This document shows, in pieces, positions 31,030 through 40,389 of a stretch of DNA of 64,000 nt. The position numbers and the translations under genes were made by a program. Numbering within the stretch: the stretch's first letter is position 1; every line of letters begins with the position of its first letter. The stretch spans positions 66,104 to 130,103 of the forward strand of contig CAWIGR010000015.1 in assembly GCA_963835705.1 (NCBI GenBank), read 5' to 3'. The notes under the pieces were generated by a model. It was not told where the DNA came from, searched no databases, and worked only from the letters and a program-made list of their open reading frames with translations. The stretch comes from JACVRW01 sp963835705 (lineage in GTDB: Bacteria > Actinomycetota > Thermoleophilia > Solirubrobacterales > Thermoleophilaceae).

Positions 31030-31951
31030 CCGCCTCCTTGAGCCAGCCCTTGAAGCGCGCGTCCCCGGTCGTCTCCGCCAAGCGCTTGAAGTGCTTGTCC
31101 GCGTAGCCGGAGAAGTCGAAGTCGAGCTCGGACACGCTGGTCTGGACCACGCCCCACATCGCCTCGCGGAAGTCCGACATGAAGCGGAACAGCTTGAGAG
31201 CCGCGCGCCGGCGCGGCGTGGCCGGCTCGCCGAAGTAGGCCGCCAGCAGGCGCTCCTCGTCGCCGTGGTCCAGCTCGTTGTTCACCGCGAAGTTGCCGAG
31301 GTCGAAGAAGGGATCGCCCATTCCGGCGTACTCCCAGTCGACGATCACGATGCGCTCCCCGTCGTTCAGGAAGTTGGCGGTGAGCAGGTCGTTGTGACAG
31401 GGCAGGGGCTGGTGGTCGGCGTTTCGCCGCACCGCCTTCACCACCTTGCGGGCGCAGTCGCGCGCGTGCTGGAAGCCCTCGGGCAGGGTGCCGCCGCGGC
31501 TGTTCGCGACTTCCGCGTAGTCCTTCACGACCTCGGACACATAGAACTCGGTCGGCAGCTCCAGGCCCGAGTGGTGGAACCCGCGCAGCGCTCCGCCGAT
31601 CTCGTCGATGCAGTCGGGCTCGCGCAACTCGGCGGCCGTGACCTCCCGGCTCTCGACGAAGCAGGTGACGAGGCAGGCCGGGTGGTCGAGCAGCGCCGCC
31701 ACCTTCGGGCCGAGCCGAAGCTCCGCCGCCTTCTTGGTCGCAAGGCGCTCCGCCTCGCGGTCGATCCCGAGCAGGCCGGTGTTCTTGCCGGGCAGCCGCA
31801 CGACGTAGTCCGTGCCGCCGAAGTTCACGCGGAAGTTGCGGTTGGTGATCCCGCCCTCCAGCGGCAGCACGCCGCCCTCCCGCGGACCCAGCAGAGCCGA
31901 CAGCCGCGCGACCGCCTCGGTCAGCTCCGGGATCGAGATCTCCTCGTGCAT
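31013..31951 (-). CDS. Choline/ethanolamine kinase-like phosphotransferase
   Basis: 312 aa. LEGGITNRNFRV (nucleotide loop), catalytic CHNDLLTANFLNDG (Brenner motif HNDxxxxN) near 195 and IVDWEYAGMGDPFFDLGNFA as in choline kinases. Family members phosphorylate the hydroxyl of choline, ethanolamine or similar compounds with ATP. The 17-bp overlap with the dehydrogenase-like gene downstream links it to methylated-amine metabolism. Confidence 0.85.
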   Translation of the reverse strand: MHEEISIPELTEAVARLSALLGPREGGVLPLEGGITNRNFRVNFGGTDYVVRLPGKNTGLLGIDREAERLATKKAAELRLGPKVAALLDHPACLVTCFVESREVTAAELREPDCIDEIGGALRGFHHSGLELPTEFYVSEVVKDYAEVANSRGGTLPEGFQHARDCARKVVKAVRRNADHQPLPCHNDLLTANFLNDGERIVIVDWEYAGMGDPFFDLGNFAVNNELDHGDEERLLAAYFGEPATPRRRAALKLFRFMSDFREAMWGVVQTSVSELDFDFSGYADKHFKRLAETTGDARFKGWLKEAGGRSP

Positions 31952-32013
31952 GGCGCCACAGTAGCCCTCAGCCGCGCGGCGCGCCGTTCACAACCCTGGC
32001 AGTCTCGTGGCCT

Positions 32014-33807
32014 GTGACCGACGGCGAGCTGATCCTCGTCGCGGGGGCACTCCTCGCTGCCGGCATCGCGGCCTCCCTGCTCGCCGCGCGCGTCCGGCTG
32101 CCGGGGCTGCTGCTGTTCCTGGCTCTGGGCATGGTCCTGGGCTCGGACGTTACGGGCTGGATCGAGTTCGGCCAGGGAGAGGGCGACTACGAGCTGGCGC
32201 GCACGATCGGGATCGTCGCGCTCGCGGTGATCCTGTTCGAGGGCGGCCTGTCGGCAGGGTTCGAGGAGATCCGCCCGGTGCTGCGCCCCGCGCTCAGCCT
32301 CGCGCTCGTGGGCACTTTCCTAACCGCCGCGATTACCGGCGTCGCGGCGATCTGGCTGTTCGACCTGAGCACGCTGGAGGGCCTGCTGCTGGGCTCGATC
32401 ATCGCGTCCACGGACGGCGCCGCCATCTTCGCGCTGTTGCGCGGCTCGACGCTGCGGCGGAAGCTGGCGCGCACGCTCGAGGGCGAGGCGGGGTTGAACG
32501 ACCCGGTGGCCGTGCTGCTCGTGGTCGGTTTCGTGGAATGGATCCAGGACGACACCTTCGGGGCCGCGGACATGGTGCTGCTGTTCGTGATGGAGCTCGG
32601 CATCGGCGCGGCCGTGGGCCTCGCCGTGGGCTGGCTCGCCGTCCAGGGGCTGCGGCGGGTTCGGCTCGAGACGGCCGGGCTGTACCCGGTCGCCACGCTC
32701 GCCACGGCCGCCATCGCGTTCGGCGCCGCGGATGCCCTGCACGGCTCCGGGTTCCTGGCGGTGTACCTCGCCGGGCTGATGCTGGGATCGGCGCGGATCC
32801 CCGCCAAGCGCACGGTCACCGTCTTCCACGAGGGGCTCGGCTGGGTGGCGCAGATCGCGATGTTCCTCACGCTCGGGCTGCTGGTCTTTCCGAGCGAGCT
32901 CGGCGAGGTGGCCCTGGAAGGCACGGCGCTGGCGCTCGTGCTGGTGCTGCTCGCGCGGCCGGCCGCGACCGTGGTCAGCACGACCTTCGACCGCTTCACG
33001 ACCGCCGATCGCCTTGTGCTCGGCTGGGCCGGCCTGCGCGGCGCCGTACCTGTCGTGCTGGCCACCTTCCCGGTGATCGACAACGTGCCGAACAGCGAGG
33101 AGTTCTTCAACGTCGTCTTCTTTGCCGTGGTGATCTCGACCCTGCTCCAGGGCACCACCTTCGAGCCGCTGGCGAGGCGCCTGGGGGTGACCACCAGCGA
33201 GCCGGCGCTCCCGCGCCCGCTGGCCGAGACCGGGACGATCCGGCGCCTCGGCGCGGAGATCGTCGAGTACCCGGTGGCCCCGGAGGACGCCGTGATCGGC
33301 CATCGCGTGCGCGAGCTTGGGCTGCCGCGCGACGCGCTGGTGTCGGTGATCGTGCGCGGGGACGAGGCGCTGCTGCCGCGCGGCTCGACACGGGTGGAGG
33401 CCGGCGACCGGCTGCACGTGATGGTGCGCTCCGAGGTCGCCGCCGGCATGGAGGATGTGGTGGCGCGCTGGGGCTCCGGTCCGGTGGTGGCCGACTCCCC
33501 GCCGCGTGGGCGCCTGACCGGCTCGTCGGTATTCAGCTCGCGCCGCTGGGACGAGGAGCGGGACGGCGACCCCGGATACCCGCGCGAGGTGGACGGCGTG
33601 GAGGTGCGGGAGCACCTGCGCACGCGCCGCGACCGCCGCGGGGCGCTCGTCTCGCTGACCGACGGGCGCTACGCGGTGACCGGGCCGACCGTTGCGGCGG
33701 GTGGCCCCCGCCAGATTCAGTCCTACGCCCGCCGCCAGCTGGCGCGCGAGCAGGACGACACAGCGCGCGCCTGGTGGCAGGAGGTGATCGGCGCGCTCGC
33801 ACGCTAG
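32014..33807 (+). CDS. K+/H+ antiporter, CPA1 (NhaP2/CvrA) type with TrkA-C domain
   Basis: 597 aa. About twelve membrane helices in residues 5-390, with LFEGGLSAGFEEIRPVLRPA, ASTDGAAIFALLRG (ion-binding Asp) and GEAGLNDPVAVLLV (Asn-Asp pair) typical of CPA antiporters. A TrkA-C-like regulatory domain follows at about 410-480 (VAPEDAVIGHRVRELGLPRD), then a ~110-aa tail. It probably exports K+ in exchange for protons. Unrelated in role to the catabolic neighbours. Confidence 0.9.
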   Translation: MTDGELILVAGALLAAGIAASLLAARVRLPGLLLFLALGMVLGSDVTGWIEFGQGEGDYELARTIGIVALAVILFEGGLSAGFEEIRPVLRPALSLALVGTFLTAAITGVAAIWLFDLSTLEGLLLGSIIASTDGAAIFALLRGSTLRRKLARTLEGEAGLNDPVAVLLVVGFVEWIQDDTFGAADMVLLFVMELGIGAAVGLAVGWLAVQGLRRVRLETAGLYPVATLATAAIAFGAADALHGSGFLAVYLAGLMLGSARIPAKRTVTVFHEGLGWVAQIAMFLTLGLLVFPSELGEVALEGTALALVLVLLARPAATVVSTTFDRFTTADRLVLGWAGLRGAVPVVLATFPVIDNVPNSEEFFNVVFFAVVISTLLQGTTFEPLARRLGVTTSEPALPRPLAETGTIRRLGAEIVEYPVAPEDAVIGHRVRELGLPRDALVSVIVRGDEALLPRGSTRVEAGDRLHVMVRSEVAAGMEDVVARWGSGPVVADSPPRGRLTGSSVFSSRRWDEERDGDPGYPREVDGVEVREHLRTRRDRRGALVSLTDGRYAVTGPTVAAGGPRQIQSYARRQLAREQDDTARAWWQEVIGALAR

Positions 33808-33877
33808 CTCCCGGAGCTTGCGTCTATCCGCACATTCGCTTACAGTCGCCGCCGGACTCGACGAGGAGGGCGCACGG

Positions 33878-35485
33878 ATGGCCGATGAATCTCTGCGGCG
33901 GGACGAGGAGAAGCTCGCCGAGCTGGGCTACAAGCAGGAGCTGGAGCGTGCTTGGAGCTCGTTCTCGAACTTCGCGATCTCGTTCACGATCATCTCGGTC
34001 CTCGCAGGGTGCTTCACGACCTACGGGCAGGCATGGAACAACGGCGGGCCTATCGCCATCTCGTGGGGCTGGCCGATCATCTGCGCGCTGATCCTGGCGG
34101 TGGCCTTCTCGATGTCCGAGCTGGCCTCGGCATACCCCACGGCGGGCGGCCCCTACTGGTGGGCGGCCAAGCTGGGCGGCCCCGGGTGGTCGTGGTTCAC
34201 GGGATGGTTCAACGTCGTCGGCCTAATCGCCGTGGTGGCGTCGGTGGACTACGCATGCGCGACGTTCCTGGCCAACCTGCTCAACCTCTGGAGCTTCGAC
34301 TTCTTAATCGACTTCTCGGGCGCCGTCGAGCTGGACGAGGTCTTCCTGCTGTTCGCGGTGATCATGGTGCTCCACGCCCTGATCAACATCTACTCGTCCC
34401 ATCTCGTCGCGCTCTTCAACAACATCTCGGTGGGCGTCCACGTGATCGGCGTGGCGATCATCATCGCCATCCTGATCTTCGTGCCCGACCGGCACCAGAG
34501 CGCGGACTTCGTCTTCACCGACACGATCAACAACTCGGGCTTCTCGGACGGGTCGACCTCCAACTTCTTCTTCTGGCTCTACGTGCTGCCCGTCGGCTTC
34601 CTGCTGACCATGTACACGGTCACGGGCTACGACGCCTCGGCACACGTCGCCGAGGAAACGCACGAGGCGGAGCAGGCGGCGGCCAAGGGCGTGTGGCAGT
34701 CGGTCTTCTTCTCGGCTGTGATCGGCTGGTTCGTGCTGCTCGCGATCACGTTCGCCGCAGTGGACACCGAGGCCGCCGCGGGCGGCTCGATCCCGATCTT
34801 CACCACGGCGATGGAGTCGGGCTGGGCCGAGACCGTGATCCTGATATCCACGATCGGGCAGTTCTTCTGCGGCATGGCCTGCGTTACGTCCTGCTCGCGG
34901 ACCTTCTACGCCTTCTCCCGCGACCGCGCGGTCCCGGGCTGGAAGATCTGGAGCGCCGTGAACAAGAACCGCGTCCCGGTCGCCGCCGTCCTGGCCGTGT
35001 GCGTCCTGTCGGCCCTCATCACCCTGCCGGCGCTCACCAGCAACGAGGCCGGCATCCCGGTCGCCTTCTTCGCGGTCGTCTCGGTCGCTGTGATCGGGCT
35101 CTACATCGCGTACGTGACGCCGGTCTATCTGCGGCTGCGCGCGGGCGACTCGTTCAAGCCGGGCTCGTGGACCCTCGGCGGCAAGTACCGCTGGGTGAAC
35201 ACGATCGCGGTCGCGTGGGTCGGCATCTCCGTGATCATCTTCTCGCTCCCGTTCACCCCGGCCGCCGTGCCGTGGAACGACGAGTTCGACTGGTCGGCGC
35301 TCAACTACGCGCCGCTCATGGTCGGCGGCGTGTTCCTCGCCGTGGGCATCTGGTGGATCGCGGGCGCGAAGAACAAGTACAAGGGCCCGGTGCGCACGAT
35401 CGCCTTCGACGAGGGCATGGGGATCACGGAAGAGGAGTCGGTGGAGGAGGAAGAGCAGCCGCCGACCGCGCCGGCCACGCCCTAG
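33878..35485 (+). CDS. APC-superfamily amino acid / amine permease
   Basis: 535 aa with 12 or so membrane helices. SFSNFAISFTIISVLAGCFT near residue 30 and YPTAGGPYWWAAKLGGPGWS near 85 are hallmarks of the ACT/GABA-permease-like APC subgroup. The C-terminus is acidic (EEESVEEEEQPP). ATG 33878 chosen because of a strong upstream GAGGAGGG. Likely brings in the substrate of the adjacent gamma-glutamylation operon. Ends overlap the FGGY kinase by 4 bp. Confidence 0.9.
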   Translation: MADESLRRDEEKLAELGYKQELERAWSSFSNFAISFTIISVLAGCFTTYGQAWNNGGPIAISWGWPIICALILAVAFSMSELASAYPTAGGPYWWAAKLGGPGWSWFTGWFNVVGLIAVVASVDYACATFLANLLNLWSFDFLIDFSGAVELDEVFLLFAVIMVLHALINIYSSHLVALFNNISVGVHVIGVAIIIAILIFVPDRHQSADFVFTDTINNSGFSDGSTSNFFFWLYVLPVGFLLTMYTVTGYDASAHVAEETHEAEQAAAKGVWQSVFFSAVIGWFVLLAITFAAVDTEAAAGGSIPIFTTAMESGWAETVILISTIGQFFCGMACVTSCSRTFYAFSRDRAVPGWKIWSAVNKNRVPVAAVLAVCVLSALITLPALTSNEAGIPVAFFAVVSVAVIGLYIAYVTPVYLRLRAGDSFKPGSWTLGGKYRWVNTIAVAWVGISVIIFSLPFTPAAVPWNDEFDWSALNYAPLMVGGVFLAVGIWWIAGAKNKYKGPVRTIAFDEGMGITEEESVEEEEQPPTAPATP

Positions 35486-36936
35486 GCGAGCTCGGCAGCT
35501 TCCGTCACGAACGCGCGCCAGCGCGCGTGCTCGGCGTCGCGCCAGGCGCCGTCCCGGCGCGGCTCGACCGAGCGGTCCACCGGCAGCAGCTCGGCGGCCT
35601 CGGCCAGCGAGCCGATCGTGCCCGAGCCCACGGCCGCCAGGACCGCGGCGCCGAGGACCGTGGCATCCGCGCCCGCGGCGTCGACGCGCACGCCGATCGC
35701 GTCGGCCTGGAGCTGGAGCAGCAGCGGCTCGTTCGTAAGCCCGCCGTCCACGCGCAGGGAGCTCACCTCCACGCCCTCCCGCATCGCGGCCACCACGTCC
35801 GCCACCCGCCAGGCGATCCCCTCGAGCGCGGCCCGCGCCACGTGCGCGCGCGTTGTGCCGCCATGCAGCCCCGCCAGGACGGCACGAGCGTTGGGCCGCC
35901 ACCACGGCGCGCCGATCCCGGCCAGCCCCGGCAGCACCCGGGCGCCGGCGCTGTCCTCCACCTCGCGCGCCAGCTCGGCCAGCGCGGCGGGGCGCTCGGC
36001 GAGTCCTAGCTCGCGGCACATCCACTCGAGCATCGCCCCGGCGGCGAAGACGCCGCCGTCGATCGCGTACTCGGTGCGCCCGTCGATCGCCCAGGCCACG
36101 GTCGGCAGCAGCCCGCCGGCCGGCCGCGGCACCTCGCTCCCGGCGTGGCCGAGCACGAACACGCCGGTCCCGTAGGTCGCCTTGACGCGGCCCGGGGTCA
36201 CGCAGCCCGCACCGGCCAACGCCGCCTGCTGGTCCACCACCTGCCCGCACAGGCGCAGCTCCACCGGCCATGACTCGTGCCGCAGCGTGCCGAGCTCGCC
36301 CGCGGTCGAGCGCACCTCGGGCAGCACGTCGAGCGGCACGCCGAACAGCTCGCCGAGGCGGGCGTCGAAGCCGGGCCGGCCGAGCGCGTGCAGCTGGGTC
36401 CGGGAGGCCGTGGAGGCGTCCGTTGCGAAACCGGCTCCCAGCCGGTCGCACAGGAACGAGTCCACCGTGCCCATCCGCAGTGTGCCCTGCTCGCGGGCGC
36501 GCTGCACGCCCTCGTCGCGCTCGAGCAGCCAGGCCAGCTTCGCGGCCGAGAAGTAGGGATCGAAGGGGAGCCCGCTCAGCTCGCGGATCTCGGCCTCGTG
36601 GGCGCCGAGCCGGTCGAGCACCTCCTGAGAGCGCTTGTCCTGCCAGACCACGATCGGGGTCAGCGGTGTGCCGCTCTCGGCATCCCAGGCGAGCACCGAC
36701 TCGCCCTGGTGGTCGAGCCCGCACGCCACGACCTCGCCGGGCGCCTCCTCCAGCAGCTCGGCCACGGCCTCAACCACGGCGGCCAGCACCTCCTCGCCGT
36801 CCTGCTCGACCCAGCCCGCGCGCGGGTGGCGGCTCACCTTGTCGCGGCGCGCCTCCCGGATCGGCCTCAGGCGCTCGTCGAACAGCGCCGCCTTGACGCC
36901 GGTTGTCCCCTCGTCGATCCCAAGTAGAGTGCGCAA
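35482..36936 (-). CDS. FGGY-family carbohydrate kinase (glycerol-kinase-like)
   Basis: 484 aa. N-terminal phosphate loop LLGIDEGTTGVKAALFD, LDHQGESVLAWD, VVWQDKRS, then ATYGTGVFVLGHAG (phosphate-2) and LRVDGGLTNEPLLLQLQADA (adenosine loop). Domain set is that of glycerol kinase/xylulokinase; the sugar or polyol is not evident. The start codon is TTG (36934-36936). Only 35 bp separate it from the divergent glnA4-like gene, and they contain an imperfect palindrome. Confidence 0.88.
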   Translation of the reverse strand: MRTLLGIDEGTTGVKAALFDERLRPIREARRDKVSRHPRAGWVEQDGEEVLAAVVEAVAELLEEAPGEVVACGLDHQGESVLAWDAESGTPLTPIVVWQDKRSQEVLDRLGAHEAEIRELSGLPFDPYFSAAKLAWLLERDEGVQRAREQGTLRMGTVDSFLCDRLGAGFATDASTASRTQLHALGRPGFDARLGELFGVPLDVLPEVRSTAGELGTLRHESWPVELRLCGQVVDQQAALAGAGCVTPGRVKATYGTGVFVLGHAGSEVPRPAGGLLPTVAWAIDGRTEYAIDGGVFAAGAMLEWMCRELGLAERPAALAELAREVEDSAGARVLPGLAGIGAPWWRPNARAVLAGLHGGTTRAHVARAALEGIAWRVADVVAAMREGVEVSSLRVDGGLTNEPLLLQLQADAIGVRVDAAGADATVLGAAVLAAVGSGTIGSLAEAAELLPVDRSVEPRRDGAWRDAEHARWRAFVTEAAELA

Positions 36937-36956
36937 AGGTCGGCTGAACCAACCTT
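36936..36956. promoter_or_regulatory. Imperfect 21-bp palindrome, FGGY kinase / glnA4 divergent promoter
   Basis: AAGGTCGGCT - G - AACCAACCTT: arms match at 8 of 10 positions. It fills most of the 35-bp space between two divergent starts, so one bound dimer could control both. The FCD/GntR regulator at 27322 is a possible ligand; no direct evidence. Confidence 0.4.
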
Positions 36957-36971
36957 ACTGCGAGGGGGACG

Positions 36972-38300
36972 ATGACGCTCGAGGAGCTCCGCAGCGCGGC
37001 GGACGAGGGCACGATCGACACGGTGTTGCTCTGCATCGCCGACATGGAGGGCCGCCTTCAGGGCAAGCGCTTCACCGCGCGGCACTTCCTGGACGAGGTC
37101 GTGGAGCACGACGCCGAGGGCTGCAACTACCTGCTCGCCGTGGACGTGGACATGAACACGGTCGACGGCTACGACATGTCGAGCTGGTCGCGCGGCTACG
37201 GCGACTTCGTGATGAAGCCCGACGAGTCGACGCTGCGGCCGATCCCGTGGCACGAGGGCACCGTGCTGCTGATGGCGGACCTCGCCTGGGAGGACGGCTC
37301 GGACGTGGTGGCCTCTCCGCGCCAGATCCTGCGCCGCCAGCTGGCCCGCCTGGCCGAGCGCGGCTGGATGGCCACGGCCGGCACGGAGCTCGAGTTCATC
37401 GTCTTCAACGACAGCTACGAGGAGGCCTGGAACAAGGTGTACCGAGGCCTCGAGCCGGCCAACCAGTACAACGTGGACTACTCGATGCTCGGCACGGCCC
37501 GCGTCGAGCCGCTGCTCCGGCGCATCCGCAACTCGATGATGGGCGCCGGCATGCGGGTCGAGAACTCCAAGGGCGAGTGCAACTTCGGCCAGCACGAGAT
37601 CAACTTCCACTGGGACGAGGCGCTCGCCACGGCCGACGACCACGTGATCTACAAGAACGGCGCCAAGGAGATCGCCGCCCAGGAGGGCATGTCGATCACG
37701 TTCATGGCGAAGCTCGACGAGCGCGAGGGCAACTCGTGCCACATCCACTGCTCGGTCGCCCACGAGGGCGGCGGCAACGTGTTCGCCGACGAGCGGGCGA
37801 CGTTCGACCGCTTCGTGGCCGGCCAGCTCGCCTGCCTGCGCGAGCTGACGCTCTTCTTCGCCCCGCACGTGAACTCGTACAAGCGCTTCGTGCCCGGGTC
37901 GTTCGCCCCGACGGCGGTGGCCTGGGGCAACGACAACCGCACGTGCTCGATGCGCGTGGTGGGACACGGGCAGGGCCTGCGGGTGGAGAACCGCCTGCCC
38001 GGCGCCGACGTGAACCCCTACCTCGCCCTGGCCGCGATGATCGCCGCCGGGCTGCACGGCGTGGAGAGCGAGCTCGAGCTGGAGCCCGCGTTCGAGGGCA
38101 ACGCCTACGAGTCCGACAAGCCGCGGGTGCCGCACACGCTGTACGCCGCCCGCGACCTCTTCGCGGGGTCGGACATCGCGCGCGAGGCCTTCGGCCAGGA
38201 CGTGGTGGACCACTACCTGAACCGGGCCCGGATCGAGCTCGAGGCGCACGAGGCGGCCGTGACCGACTGGGAGAAGGTCCGGGGCTTCGAGCGGCTGTGA
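36972..38300 (+). CDS. glnA4: Glutamine-synthetase-fold gamma-glutamyl-amine ligase (GlnA4-like)
   Basis: 442 aa. GS fold with TAGTELEFIVFND (metal Glu), ENSKGECNFGQHEINF, GNSCHIHCSV (ammonium/ATP-site His), RFVPGSFAPTAVAWGNDNRT and late VENRLPGADVNPYLALA. Divergence from GlnA and the operon partners (gamma-glutamyl hydrolase, aldehyde dehydrogenase) favour amine gamma-glutamylation as in PuuA/GlnA4 over nitrogen assimilation. Gene order matches M. tuberculosis Rv2860c (glnA4) to Rv2857c. Good Shine-Dalgarno GAGGGGG. Confidence 0.87.
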   Translation: MTLEELRSAADEGTIDTVLLCIADMEGRLQGKRFTARHFLDEVVEHDAEGCNYLLAVDVDMNTVDGYDMSSWSRGYGDFVMKPDESTLRPIPWHEGTVLLMADLAWEDGSDVVASPRQILRRQLARLAERGWMATAGTELEFIVFNDSYEEAWNKVYRGLEPANQYNVDYSMLGTARVEPLLRRIRNSMMGAGMRVENSKGECNFGQHEINFHWDEALATADDHVIYKNGAKEIAAQEGMSITFMAKLDEREGNSCHIHCSVAHEGGGNVFADERATFDRFVAGQLACLRELTLFFAPHVNSYKRFVPGSFAPTAVAWGNDNRTCSMRVVGHGQGLRVENRLPGADVNPYLALAAMIAAGLHGVESELELEPAFEGNAYESDKPRVPHTLYAARDLFAGSDIAREAFGQDVVDHYLNRARIELEAHEAAVTDWEKVRGFERL

Positions 38301-39034
38301 CGCGGCGGCCCGTGATCGGGATCTGCACGGCCGTGGAGCGCGCGTCCTGGGGCGCGTGGGAGGCGGTGGTCTGCAACATCAGCCCGCGCTCCTACCCGCT
38401 CTCGGTGCAGGCCGCGGGCGGGCTGGCGCTGCTGCTGCCACCCGACGACGCCGTCGCGGAGCGGCCCGACGAGATGCTGGACCTGGTGGACGGGCTGATG
38501 CTGGCGGGCGGCTGCGACGTGGACCCGGCGAGCTACGGCGCCCGGCCGCACCCGCAGACGAGCGGCAGCTGGCCCGAGCGCGACCGCTTCGAGCTGGGCC
38601 TCACGCACCGAGCGATCGAGCGCGACATCCCGGTGCTGGGCATCTGCCGCGGCATGCAGATGCTGAACGTGGCCACCGGCGGCACGCTCGACCAGCACCT
38701 GCCCGACCAGGTCGGCCACGGGGACCACCGCCACACGCCGGGCGCCTTCAGCGACCACGAGGTCAGGCTCGAGAGCGGCTCGCTCGCGGCGCGCGCCGTG
38801 GGCGCCGGCAGCACGGCCGTGAAGTCGCATCACCACCAGGGCCTCGACGAGCTGGGCGAGGGGCTCGCGGCCACGGGCTGGTCGACCGAGGACGGCGTCG
38901 TCGAGGCGATCGAGCTGGAGGGGAAGCAGTACGCCCTCGGCGTGCTCTGGCACCCCGAGCAGGACGAGCGCAGCAGCGTGGTGGGCTCGCTGGTGGAGGC
39001 GGCGCGCGAGCACAGCCGGGCGGTGGCCCGATGA
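38297..39034 (+). CDS. Gamma-glutamyl hydrolase, class I GATase (PuuD-like)
   Basis: 245 aa, GTG start overlapping the previous stop. Peptidase C26 features: RPVIGICTAVERASWGAWE, nucleophile in LGICRGMQMLNVATGG (about Cys 115), KSHHHQGLDELGEGL and the His-Glu pair in LWHPEQDERS. In the Puu route it removes glutamate from the gamma-glutamylated, oxidised amine. Next gene overlaps by ATGA. Confidence 0.88.
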   Translation: MTRRPVIGICTAVERASWGAWEAVVCNISPRSYPLSVQAAGGLALLLPPDDAVAERPDEMLDLVDGLMLAGGCDVDPASYGARPHPQTSGSWPERDRFELGLTHRAIERDIPVLGICRGMQMLNVATGGTLDQHLPDQVGHGDHRHTPGAFSDHEVRLESGSLAARAVGAGSTAVKSHHHQGLDELGEGLAATGWSTEDGVVEAIELEGKQYALGVLWHPEQDERSSVVGSLVEAAREHSRAVAR

Positions 39035-40389
39035 GCGTCGTGAAGGTCGTGGAGCCCGCCACGGAGGAGGTGATGGCCGAGCTTCCGAAGGCCGGGGTGG
39101 AGGAGACCGACGCCGCGGTGGCCCGGGCGCGCGAGGCCTTCCCGGGCTGGCGCCGCGTGGCGCCGGGCGAGCGCGCGGCCCTGATGCGCGCCGTGGCGGC
39201 GGTGGTGCGCGACCAGGCCGGGGAGCTGGCGAGGCTCGAGGCGCGCAACGTCGGCAAGCCGATCTCGGACGCGCGCGGCGAGGTCGGCATGGTGGCCGAC
39301 GTGTTCGACTACTACGCCGGCGCGCCGGAGCGGCTGCTGGGCGACACGATCCCCGTGGCAGGCGGCGTGGACTTCACGTTCCGCGAGCCGCTCGGCGTGG
39401 TCGGCCTGATCACGCCCTGGAACTTCCCGCTGCCGATCGCCTCGTGGAAGCTCGGCCCGGCGCTCGCCGCCGGCAACACCGTCGTGCTGAAGCCCGCCGA
39501 GCTCACCCCGCTCACGGCCGTGGCGCTCGAGCGCATCGTGGTGGAAGCGGGCGTGCCGGAGGGCGTCTTCAACGTGGTCGTCGGAAGCGGCCGCGTGGTG
39601 GGGGAGCGGATCGTCGGGCACCCCGACGTGGCGAAGGTCGCCTTCACCGGATCGACCGAGGTGGGCAGGCGCATCGCGGCGCGCGCGGCCGAGACCGTCA
39701 AGCGGGTGACGCTCGAGCTGGGCGGCAAGTCCGCCAACTTGGTCTTCGCCGACGCCGACCTCGAGCAGGCGGCCGCCGCCGCGCCGATGGCCGTGTTCGG
39801 CAACGCCGGCCAGGACTGCTGCGCGCGCTCGCGCATCCTCGTGGAACGCTCGGCCCTCGACAGCTTCATGTCCGCTCTCGAGGAGGCAGTGGAGGCGATC
39901 AGCGTGGGCGATCCGCTCGACGACTCCACCGAGATGGGGCCGCTGATCTCGGCCGACCAGCGCTCGGCGGTGGCTTCCTACGTGGGCGCGGACGCGCCCG
40001 TGGCCATCCGCGGCGGCGCGCCGGAGGGCCGCGGCTACTGGTTCCCTCCCACCGTCCTGTGCCCCGTCTCCAACGACGACCGCGCCGCGCGCGAGGAGAT
40101 CTTCGGGCCCGTGGCCTGCGTGATCCCGTTCCGCGACGAGCAGGAGGCGGTGCGGCTCGCCAACGACACCATCTACGGGCTGTCCGGCTCGATCTGGACG
40201 CGCGACGGCGCCAAGGCGCTGCGCGTGGCGCGGGCGATCGACACCGGGGTCATCTCGATCAACTCGAACACCTCGGTCCGGGTCTCCACGCCGTTCGGCG
40301 GCTTCAAGCAGTCGGGCACCGGGCGCGAGCTCGGCCCGCACGCGCTCGAGCACTACACCGAGCTGAAGAACGTCTACTACGCGACATGA
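39031..40389 (+). CDS. aldC: Aldehyde dehydrogenase (AldC/PuuC-like)
   Basis: 452 aa. ITPWNFPLPIASWKLGPALA (NAD site), VTLELGGKSANLVF (catalytic Glu), GNAGQDCCARSR with the nucleophilic Cys near 260 and EEIFGPVACVIPF. Oxidises the aldehyde formed from the gamma-glutamylated amine. ATG start within the previous stop (ATGA), and its own stop overlaps the SDR start the same way: a tightly coupled operon. Confidence 0.9.
   Translation: MSVVKVVEPATEEVMAELPKAGVEETDAAVARAREAFPGWRRVAPGERAALMRAVAAVVRDQAGELARLEARNVGKPISDARGEVGMVADVFDYYAGAPERLLGDTIPVAGGVDFTFREPLGVVGLITPWNFPLPIASWKLGPALAAGNTVVLKPAELTPLTAVALERIVVEAGVPEGVFNVVVGSGRVVGERIVGHPDVAKVAFTGSTEVGRRIAARAAETVKRVTLELGGKSANLVFADADLEQAAAAAPMAVFGNAGQDCCARSRILVERSALDSFMSALEEAVEAISVGDPLDDSTEMGPLISADQRSAVASYVGADAPVAIRGGAPEGRGYWFPPTVLCPVSNDDRAAREEIFGPVACVIPFRDEQEAVRLANDTIYGLSGSIWTRDGAKALRVARAIDTGVISINSNTSVRVSTPFGGFKQSGTGRELGPHALEHYTELKNVYYAT

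Noticed and set aside
32007..34091. 694-codon open frame overlapping the antiporter
   Set aside because: Out-of-frame shadow; the antiporter frame has proper membrane helices and family motifs.
34304..36724. 806-codon open frame antisense to the permease and overlapping the FGGY kinase
   Set aside because: Low-complexity Arg/Ala/Gly-rich translation, no motifs; both overlapped genes are well supported.
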